In this document: in pieces, positions 55,386-64,000 of the stretch
Numbering within the stretch: the first letter of the stretch is position 1
How the letters are laid out: each line of letters starts with the position of its first letter
Assembly (NCBI GenBank): GCA_034766995.1
Contig: CM068317.1
Span: 36,713,249 to 36,777,248, forward strand
From: Acanthacorydalis orientalis
Taxonomy: Eukaryota; Arthropoda; Insecta; Megaloptera; Corydalidae
DNA length: 64,000 nucleotides
Direction of reading: 5' to 3'
Notes under the pieces: generated by a model
Told to the model about the DNA's origin: nothing
Databases searched by the model: none
What the model saw: only the letters and a program-made list of their open reading frames with translations
Position numbers and translations under genes: made by a program

Positions 55386-56539
55386 GGTTTTTCTTAAACA
55401 TCTTTATCAATTTCAAATCTTAGATTTCCTAATGTCTTGATGACATTCATGCAGTATTCCAAACAGACAGAAATATCTCTCTTTGCAACTCGAAAAGGAT
55501 TTAATCTTTCTGATAACATATTACTAAACACTTTTCTCAAGTTTCTAATCTATCTAAAGCTCTATAATAGATTAGTCTCTAGACAAATTTCGGATGACAA
55601 CAGGTAGCATGAATGATGATATTACTCATATTTCTTCGGCAATACATGAAACAAAATATGAACTTTTTAAGCAGTCATCGTCATAAATGAGTTGTGGATA
55701 TTTCTTTACTATCCCAAAAGAAAAATAAATTCAATGAAGTGATAGTATATTCCTATATCCCTGATTTCTTACCCAGAACTATTGGAATATATTTTATCTA
55801 TTCTCCGAATTGAAAAAGCATCTACACCGGCTGAAAATCTTGCATCTGCAAGAAACCTTTTATATCGTGTCTTTAAATATTTGATCTTTCACTATGAGAA
55901 GCGACTCAACACACAACGACTACATCTAAAATTAGATTAGATATTTGCATATATCAAACGCAAGTGTAACAAACTATAACTTGTTTGTATTCAAATTAAA
56001 AAATTGAAACCTTACTCTTAATATTTTAATAGTTATGTAATGAAAGTCGTCAGTAATTAATCAAAATAGTCAAAAAGTAATTAATTACTCATTTTGTCGT
56101 ATATCAATAATATATTTTATGAATAGAAATCAAAAATTACCTACTTTTATTTTTCAGATAATAACATTTGTGTTTATTTTTCGAAAATATATCCGTATTC
56201 GTTTATCATGTAATTTAAATATTAAATTAAAAGTTAAATTTTAACAAATATTAAAAATAGTAATATTTTTACAAAAAAAGTTTTATATATTTTTTTATGA
56301 TAAGAAAAATATACAATTCACAGGAAAAAAATAATCTTATAATATATATAATTTTTTCTTTAAAAATGTTCATTATTTTTTCAAAAGAATAATTTTGTTC
56401 CGCGTAAAGTAAATATTGTTTTTATCAGAATCTGATTACATTCACAGTTTAAATATACATGCGTTAACAATGGTCTAACACGACGTTAAAAAAGGAACTG
56501 ACTGATCTAATCAAATATGTTTCTGACATTTAGCCGTAA

Positions 56540-56990
56540 AAAAATACGAGCTGACAAAGCGCAATGTATGAAAGTCTCGGAGAGTTGCCTAGCGAGAGAG
56601 CGTATGGTGGAAAAACAGTGAAGCCGGCGTGAGTTTTAAAATAAAATCCTCGCTAACTCGATTATTTCCCGGTAGAGCGGAACGAGAAGCGACAGTGCCC
56701 ATTTGCCCCGTCGTACTTGTACGCCAGTTCGGTCAAAGTAGACCGAGGGCGTCGCGGCGATCGACTCGATGACGGCACCGCGACGCCAGCGATGCCGGTA
56801 GATGAGGTGGGTCTGGTGAAGAGCCCGGCATACTGACGACACGTGTAAATGTAGCCGGGCTTTTGCATTCGCCTCAACTATCACAGGCTTAATCTCGTGG
56901 CGGCAGTAGTTGTGAGGATATTGATTGATCTTTATTAGTGGTGCGCCGCGGTTAGGTCAACTGATGTTCTGTATCATTTCAGAGATATTA
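56540..56990. promoter_or_regulatory. Strongest GC/CpG island of the window, function unknown
   Basis: About 450 bp with a sharp composition change: CpG-dense runs such as gggcgtcgcggcgatcgact and gacggcaccgcgacgccagc sit inside 80% AT sequence. It contains an E-box CACGTG at 56840-56845. Two minus-strand frames overlap here (82 codons at 56636-56884 and 71 codons at 56662-56877). Having two long frames in the same place is what high GC alone produces, and neither resembles a family I know. It is most likely a promoter or first-exon region of an unrecognised transcript, an enhancer, or foreign sequence. It lies 150 bp from a hAT insertion. Confidence 0.4.
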
Positions 56991-57135
56991 CACACACGTA
57001 GATACATACAGATATGAAAATTATATCAATATTGATTGAGTTACGGTCACGGTCCTCACTTTATATAAACAACTTGCACTTAATACCACGTAATCGTATT
57101 ATTTCAACTAATATTTTAATTGGCCTCAATTATCG

Positions 57136-57515
57136 TAATAGAGCAGCGGTCTTCAAACTGTGTCAACTCACGGAACCGTTAAGATTACAAAAAAAATTGC
57201 GGAACTCCTACCATCTCCAGAAAACTCAATATGCGTATCCCACAAGTTTTGAAAGTCAGCCATCTTACAGACCATTTTTATTATTTACATCTGATTGAGC
57301 GGGGTCATAACGTGTACTCATAAATACAGTTTTACTGCATAATAATAGATATTTATAGAAATAAAAGAAATTATTGTAAATTAACTATTTTGAATTTTTA
57401 ACTTTTCGGATTTTTTCTTGAAAAATTCTTTCGAATTTTGATTTTGTCTCGCGAAACCCCTGAAGAGGTTGCGTGGAACTCCGCGGAACACAGTTTGAAG
57501 AACACTGTATTAGAG
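57136..57515. mobile_element. Non-autonomous hAT element (MITE) with target duplication
   Basis: The element spans 57144-57507 (364 bp). The left end reads CAGCGGTCTTCAAACTGTG and the right end, reverse-complemented, reads CAGTGTTCTTCAAACTGTG: a 19 bp terminal inverted repeat with two mismatches. The flanking 8-mers are taatagag (57136-57143) and tattagag (57508-57515), matching at 7 of 8 positions, as expected for the 8 bp duplication of hAT transposases. Subterminal sequence also includes inverted-like motifs around 'cggaaccgtt' and 'gaactccgcgga'. The interior has no transposase; a 94-codon open frame (57014-57298) straddles the left end and is not credible. The low divergence of the ends suggests a fairly recent insertion. 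I recognise the end sequence as hAT-type; the exact subfamily is not assigned. Confidence 0.88.
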
Positions 57516-57568
57516 TAATTCATGTTAATAACATCTAAATAGTTGTAAAAAAACCCTGATTCAAAAAC

Positions 57569-57628
<60 letters not shown>
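57569..57628. repeat. (CT)n(TA)n compound microsatellite
   Basis: About 14 CT units joined directly to a TA run, 60 bp after the hAT element. Confidence 0.95.
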
Positions 57629-57632
<4 letters not shown>

Positions 57633-58918
57633 CTAAAAATACCTAGATTTTAATTCGAGAATTTTTTTTAGTCTTCATATCATCTTAACAGTTTTACCTT
57701 TAAAAAATCAAGATGTGTACAATTTGAAAATAAATATCTAAATAGGATATTCTTGTCATCAAAAAAGTTAAATATATATAATTTTCTAAAACTTCACGAG
57801 CCATACTCATAGTACTTTATTGAAAAATGTAACTAGGTCTCACTAATTATCAGTGTCTACTATAATACTAAATCTAAATAAGATCAGTAAATGTATCAAG
57901 ATATTAGATTTAGTGGTGCATAAAGCATTACTAACTAGCGAGACACAATTGTAGTGTTAATTGAAATTAGCTTGACCCCAATATATTCTTATAGATTATT
58001 TTAATAAATCATAGAAAATATAATTTATAAAATATGAACCAAAAACTAGAAATGAAAAATAATCTTTAGTATAATAATTCAGTTAGAATATAAATAATCC
58101 AAATACTGTTTAAAATGTTATTTGTTAAAACAATGAATATATAAATCATTATTTGATTACAAAATATTTTTTTAATTTATAAAGTAATGAATCATTTTAA
58201 ATTAGTTGTATATATTATAAAGTAATCAAAAAAATATATACCTAACGAAATAAAACAATTACATTATATCAAATACTAATTATTCTCTAAAAAGTGAAAT
58301 TCGTAATCATCATTTATATAATTTCTACATGTATGTAATATCCAGTAACATCAATTGATAAATGGCGGTGTACCACTAATTAAGATAATCAATAATCTCA
58401 CAGCTACGTGACTAAACCTGTGATAGTTAAATTACAAGCCGTTCGTCATAGATTCAATTATTTGTATCTCATTCACTATGAAAAAGTATTTTTGCTGAAT
58501 AATATAGGTAGTTTATTGATTTTAAAAGCTTTTCCTATACTTTTTACATTTGAAATAATTAAGAAATCATCACAATTCATTTTTCATTAGTATTTGATTT
58601 AATAATTAAATAATTTTCAAGTATCCATCAAATCAAAATCGATCTAGATCAATGAATTTCTCTCAGTTTATACATTATTCATTTTTCTATTTGAGACACC
58701 ATTGATATAATTTTACTAGAGAAAATATTACATAAACTGAATAAGTTCCAATTATTTTACATGTTAAGAAATCGTTTTTAATTCATACTTAAAACATTCT
58801 GGTCTGATAAACTTTTACAAAATATTTTCAAATAATCCCAGGATTATTAAAATTTATAAATAATATTTATTTTCAAACATGAATTTTTCACTTCCCTGTG
58901 ATTCATAACAAAAAATCT

Positions 58919-59003
58919 TATCAAAAATGTTCAATAATTGATTATTGATGGCATGATACCTTCATGCTTGAATAGATAAAATACAGAAAAATCTATTCAT
59001 ATT
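58919..59003 (+). repeat. Dispersed ~100 bp family, copy C (short)
   Basis: The head tatcaaaaatgttcaataat then tgattattgat is near-identical to copies A and B. After that the sequence diverges (ggcatgataccttcatgc), keeping only a weak tail ending in acagaaaaatc, like copy A's tagaaaaatc. Confidence 0.5.
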
Positions 59004-60319
59004 TTTCTGTAACAATCTATTAATTTTTTTCTCTGATTTTCGACAAGAGGATGATAACAACGATATTAAAATGCTTTTAAGTAAAAATTAATAATTTACA
59101 GTATTTTATCAAGAAAAAATAACGATTTCTGAAAGATTACAGAAAATATTTTTGAAAATGGGTTTTAGTCATATTTTTAAAAACTGTATTGTATCATAAC
59201 ATTTATTTTAATATGAAAAAAAATTGTTATATTTGCAGTTAAATTTATCACATTAGAACTCTAATTCGATATTTTCTACTAAACAATCAAAACAATCATT
59301 TTCAAATAATTGTTCAGTAAGTAAAATAGAAATAAATTCTCATATTTATAATTAAAAAGTTGGTATTAATTAAAATAGTTTACTATTTACACAATTAAAC
59401 TCTCATAACTCAATGTGTAATTGAGTGGAATTTATTACAAAACTGAAATTGCTGGAATATTTTAAATAGTTTTAAAATACGTCAGATTAAATAAATGAAT
59501 AATACATATAAGTTTAAGAAGATTCTATAAAGGAATGGATTATTTATAGAGGAATGCATTCAAAAACTTATAAATTGAAAATTATTAATTACTTATAATA
59601 CTACTTGATATGTTTTAACTTCTTTACTTGTCAGACAAGTAACTGAATCATGTTACCTGCCACTGTTTAAAAACAAAGTTTCAATGACTTGTTATAATTG
59701 AAAATTTTTAAAGAAATATGTAATTCTTAAGAAAAGATATGAATATAAAATAAATAGATTGGAAAAGTTTGTTACTCTATGTACAGTAAGGAAAACGGGA
59801 AATAGAGTTTAAACAAAATGAAGAACAAAAACACTGACAGTAATTCATAACTTTTATTGAAAAAAAAATAAATAAAACTTTATATTTTACGATAGCATTA
59901 AATAAGAAAAGAAACGTTTATGAGTTGAAAAATTTTTGTGAAATTATTATTATTAAAATCCCAACACAATTTATATTAATAATTGAATATTTTCAAACTT
60001 TCTATTTAGTATTTTTCGATTTTAACTATTAATAGAATAACTCGTTGCAATAATAAAAATTCAAGTGAATTCTCGGTACAAAAAAAATAATATTATCGAT
60101 AATTGGACTTTTATCATGGATGAAAGTTAGATTAATTTTTGTAATAAAGTGTATAATTATTTCTAGATTTCTAAAAAACAAATATAATTTCATGAATTGA
60201 CATTATATTTGGATCTTGAAATAATACTGACAAATTGCGTTTCAAAAGGGTACATTTGTAATTTACTGAGTCAAATACGTTAAACGTTGAAGACAACGAA
60301 ACTAGGTTAACAAAAAGCT

Positions 60320-60500
60320 TGTTGTTTCATCAAAACAATGTGCTTTGGCGCACACTACATCAATTGTTATGTGTGAAATTCAGCAGTGCGTGTATAAATT
60401 GTCATTGCATCTACCCTTTTCGCTAGATTTAACACCATTATACATAATTTGTCGCCAAAATGGACATGTAAATTTCAATCCAAAACTAAAACGATGACAA
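60320..60500 (+). pseudogene. Degenerate mariner-family transposase fragment
   Basis: From 60324 one frame reads LFHQNN, matching the LFHQDN catalytic-region motif of mariner transposases (second Asp of the DDD triad changed here to Asn). From 60348 a second frame reads AHTTSIVMCEIQQ, then LHLPFSLDLTP at about 60405-60440. This corresponds to the family's A-x-H-T-S-x-x-M and H-P-P-Y-S-P-D-L-A-P blocks in the right order and spacing. The shift between frames, the altered catalytic residue and the lack of an upstream N-terminal part show a dead, truncated copy. No terminal repeats were identified. The recognition is by family motifs. Confidence 0.72.
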
Positions 60501-61172
60501 CTGTGAAATTAAATTTTAACAAATTAAACCAAAATTTGATGTCTTTCAAAATTACTGAAAAATGAATCGAACATTTCCTGTATACAGGATAAAACTGATT
60601 TTTTAAATATATTATTCTTTAATTTTAATTTTACTTACAATTATTTTCAATAATTTTCTATAAAGAATCGATTTATGATATTTTAATTAATGAAAAATAA
60701 AAAAACAGATGATTCATAACTATTTTATAAAAATATATTTTCTTAACTAAATACTATAATAATTGAATGAAAATATATCCATTATTTTTTTAAGTCTTAA
60801 TTAGAGAAACATCTTTTGACTCATAATGTTGCAAAAAAAATCTAAAAATTATAAACTTGGAAAGTTATACTAGAAAAACTAGATATTAATTAACGATCTT
60901 CTGTAATGTTTAAATCTATCTGATTTAAACTTCTAAAATTAATGAACAACCGCATTACCAAAAATTAATCACAATTAAGAGATATTTATGCAGATTTATG
61001 TTCATAGCAATTAATAATCGTTTTAACATTCAATATATACAAAACCCCATTTATTCTACGAAAATGATTTCAACTAAATTCGTTAATATATAGACTTCTC
61101 GATGCAAGTGTATACTTTTTATCACATACTATAAATCAGTAATGGCTTTCAACATTTTGTACTAAAGCTTCG

Positions 61173-61174
<2 letters not shown>

Positions 61175-61204
<30 letters not shown>
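61175..61204. repeat. (TA)n microsatellite
   Basis: TA run of about 30 bp. Confidence 0.95.
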
Positions 61205-61437
61205 TCCCGTTTTTTGTAACTACTAATATTTAATCTAAAGTTTCGTATGAATAAAAAAAAAATGATATGAATATATAGTTTATTATACAACAATGTTTTT
61301 AATAGAATTTTTGTTCATATTAGTCACTAAAAAGCATCGTGTAGTAATAAACAAATCTATGCTTATAAATTTATATAAAATTGATTTTTTCACTGTTCAT
61401 CAAAGTATCAATGAAATTTACAATTTTGTATAAATAG

Positions 61438-61442
<5 letters not shown>

Positions 61443-61472
<30 letters not shown>
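61443..61472. repeat. (TA)n microsatellite
   Basis: TA run of 30 bp. Confidence 0.95.
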
Positions 61473-61476
<4 letters not shown>

Positions 61477-61797
61477 TATATAATTTAGTAGATTGTAATT
61501 AACTCTATCTTTATATATTATACAAATTAAATACAATATGGAAAAAATAAAAACAAAAAAATATATAAATACTCAACAAATATATGAACTAAATGTATTT
61601 AAAAAAATATTTCTTTACTTTTTAAAGAATAATAACAAAGAATAACTACAGAAATATATTAAACTTTAAATATTTTTGATAAGTAAAGCAGAATATCTTA
61701 TTTTTTCAAAAATATAAACTTTATAAATATATTATTTTTAAGAATACGACAGTAGTACTTTCATAAATGAATTTTTTACAACACAAAAAGGTTTTCA

Positions 61798-61905
61798 GGT
61801 CAAAAATGATCAATAAATCATTATTGGTCATTTTTTATTGTGACTTGTGCCCATTTAGATAGCAATACAGTCATCTTTAGAAACCAAGAGAGTGTAAAAA
61901 AACAC
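61798..61905 (+). repeat. Dispersed ~100 bp family, copy D
   Basis: The head ggtcaaaaatgatcaataaa then tcattattggtcatttttt has an inverted-arm structure. The tail tgcccatttagatagcaatacagtcatctttag aligns with copies A and B. Confidence 0.55.
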
Positions 61906-62121
61906 AAATAATCAATAATGATTTACAGAACATTTTTAAACAGATATTCTATGATTTATGAGATGAAGAAAGAATTCATTTTTGTGAAAGGGAATTTAAT
62001 CACGGTATCAGAATTATATTGTGACAAAAGAAACGGTAATAATATTTTTTTAGGACAGAAAATATTACTTTATTTATTTGGAAAGAATATAAAATATTTT
62101 TTCAAGTTTTCAGTTTTTGAT

Positions 62122-62125
<4 letters not shown>

Positions 62126-62184
<59 letters not shown>
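62126..62184. repeat. (TA)n microsatellite
   Basis: TA run of about 58 bp. Confidence 0.95.
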
Positions 62185-62188
<4 letters not shown>

Positions 62189-63749
62189 ATTCAAAGTATG
62201 TAATTCAATTTAAGCTTACAACAGATCATCTTTAATAATTAAATGAATGTTAAATGACCTTTCTTCATGATAATTCTAAAAAAAAATAAAATAAAAAAAT
62301 TAACAAATTTATTAGCTTAAGAAAAATGCAGATTTTCTATCGTTTCCTTTATAAAAATATTTTTACTTTTTTTTTGTGTCGATATAAAAGGTATATATTT
62401 TTATCTTGGTAATATAAAAACTGTGTTCTATATTTATACTTGCCAAACTTGGCTACGTTACAGCATATTTCCTATTTTCTTATGAAACTAAGTTTGTGTT
62501 ATCTTACAAGTTGCACTACATCTATAGTAAAACTTAATATACAATAAGTCATTTCGAACATGTAGTATTAATATTCATTGTATACATTTAAATATATTTC
62601 AATATTCAAATTGATTTAAATAAATTAATATATCAGTCTTTATACATTACTGTCGAAATCGATTAAAATTATTTAATAATTGTGAGAATAATCAGTTATT
62701 TTTTCAGGTATTACTTATTTTAGTTTATTTGAAAGAAATGTAAAATACGAACATTCTTTGGAAAGATTTCTTTATGGTTTTATTTTAATTTGTTACTAAT
62801 ACAAAATAATATCGAAAAATTAAACACATTTATTCAAATAACGTATACAAAAGTTTTGGAACTGGATATTTCATTAAAAATTAAAATGAAATTATTTGAA
62901 AAAATAATAATAAAATATACAATTAAATAAAATTTCTAGTAAAATCTAAAAAAATTTCAAAAATATTTTTTTCGAATTATTTTACTGATAAAAATCTTCA
63001 TATTGTTAGTCATTTACATATATATATATGAGCATATTTTTTTGTGCATACGACATAATATAAAGGAATTAGGACATTTGTATGAAAAAATATTTGTTAC
63101 CGTTCATAGTGCATGCAAATATGATTTAAATACTTTTCAACAAATCATGTTTTCAGTGGAACGTGAGATGAAACTCGAACACCTTAGAAATATCCGACAA
63201 ATTTACTTCGCGAGAAACCTACGAATAACTTTCTTCATATCTCACCTTGTGTTATTTATATGGCCGGTTTTTACTGCTTTTTTTTCTTTTTATGACGATA
63301 TTCTTTTATATGGCTGATGGAAACGAAAATGAAATTTTTCGAAGTAACGAGAAAATCACACAATATAAAAATTGATATTTACAGAATTTGTTTATCATTC
63401 ACTAAATTTTTTATTTATATAAATTATTTATATTTGAATGTGTATCATCATAACATTTATTTATAACAATATACTTCATGATACAGCATTCGTATTGGTT
63501 GTAAAATCATAATCTGATAATTTATTAATCAAAATTTTTTGAAATGGAAGAAAATATTTTTTTGCAACTGAAGTATACAAACTGTTTTAAATATATTTTT
63601 TTAAAACTGTTGATTCAAAGTACTTGTTTAATATAAATTATAGAAATTTTCTCTGTTTCAAAAAATATCTTCTTATAATGAAGTTGTTATAAATGTATAA
63701 AATACTGAAATGTTCCTTTAAATTTTTTTTTTAATAAATAATACTTAAA

Positions 63750-63756
<7 letters not shown>

Positions 63757-63785
<29 letters not shown>
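63757..63785. repeat. (TA)n microsatellite
   Basis: TA run of 29 bp. Confidence 0.95.
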
Positions 63786-63789
<4 letters not shown>

Positions 63790-63902
63790 TAGTTTAAATT
63801 GAAGAATTGTAACTGAACATAAATAGTATCTAACACGATCTTATTTGACAGCTCATAGATATGAGGAGAGAATGGCATTTATTGAGTTTGGAGCTATATA
63901 AG

Positions 63903-63923
63903 TGATTGATTGATTGATTTGAT
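63903..63923. repeat. (GATT)n short repeat
   Basis: About five GATT units. Confidence 0.8.
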
Positions 63924-64000
63924 TATAAAATTAGCTCCTGGAATGATGATTAAAGAGTACTTCCTCTACGTTATGCCTGTTTCTCATTTACCGTTTCGTT

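Noticed and set aside
56636..56884. Two overlapping minus-strand frames (82 and 71 codons) in the GC island
   Set aside because: Long frames in more than one register are expected in GC-rich DNA; no family similarity, so kept only as an island.
57014..57298. 94-codon + strand open frame
   Set aside because: Crosses the left end of the hAT element and includes its terminal repeat; chance frame.
61918..62235. 105-codon + strand open frame
   Set aside because: About 20 residues come from a TA repeat, no family resemblance.
63003..63317. 104-codon + strand open frame
   Set aside because: Starts in TA repeat sequence; the remainder has no recognisable motif and no splice support.

Overview
This is a eukaryotic, intron-dominated window, very AT-rich (roughly 75-80% A+T by eye). 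It is studded with about fifty (TA)n microsatellites. Only two short stretches can be defended as protein-coding. Both lie on the + strand with proper splice sites and compatible phase, and together they read as consecutive exons of one gene. The downstream exon (42129-42269) encodes a segment typical of insect synaptotagmin-7: the end of the linker and the first strands of the C2A domain. The upstream exon (31260-31407) is a Gly/Pro/Ser-rich linker exon. The organism is therefore most likely an insect. The base composition, the long introns and the mariner and hAT debris would suit a hymenopteran or another AT-rich insect, but the order is an inference.

Layout. 1-31259 is the intron upstream of the linker exon; the membrane-anchor exon was not found and probably lies outside the window. 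31408-42128 is a 10.7 kb intron. 42270-64000 is the start of an intron of more than 21.7 kb, because the rest of C2A, C2B and the stop codon do not appear. The introns hold (TA)n, (CT)n(TA)n, (GATA)n and (CATA)n arrays. They also hold a 364 bp non-autonomous hAT element with 19 bp terminal repeats and a near-perfect 8 bp target duplication (57144-57507), and two copies of a roughly 203 bp MITE-like hairpin element (32129-32332 and 53451-53653). Other debris includes four same-orientation copies of a roughly 100 bp family built around an ATTGATTATTGATCA palindrome, a TTAA-flanked inverted-repeat pair spanning 1.25 kb (3229-4481), and mariner transposase debris (60320-60500, and weaker at 55225-55385).

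Several GC-rich islands stand out and are not explained by coding sequence. They are at about 5.04-5.16 kb (with a full CRE palindrome), 20.8-21.05 kb, 27.1-27.3 kb, 34.43-34.57 kb, 36.17-36.6 kb (TATA box plus initiator-like site) and 56.54-56.99 kb (the strongest). They are candidate promoters, enhancers or non-coding exons. The 36.2 kb island precedes an exon that begins exactly with ATG. This suggests a testable alternative-promoter model for a short synaptotagmin-7 isoform. I saw no tRNA, rRNA, CRISPR or prokaryotic operon structure.
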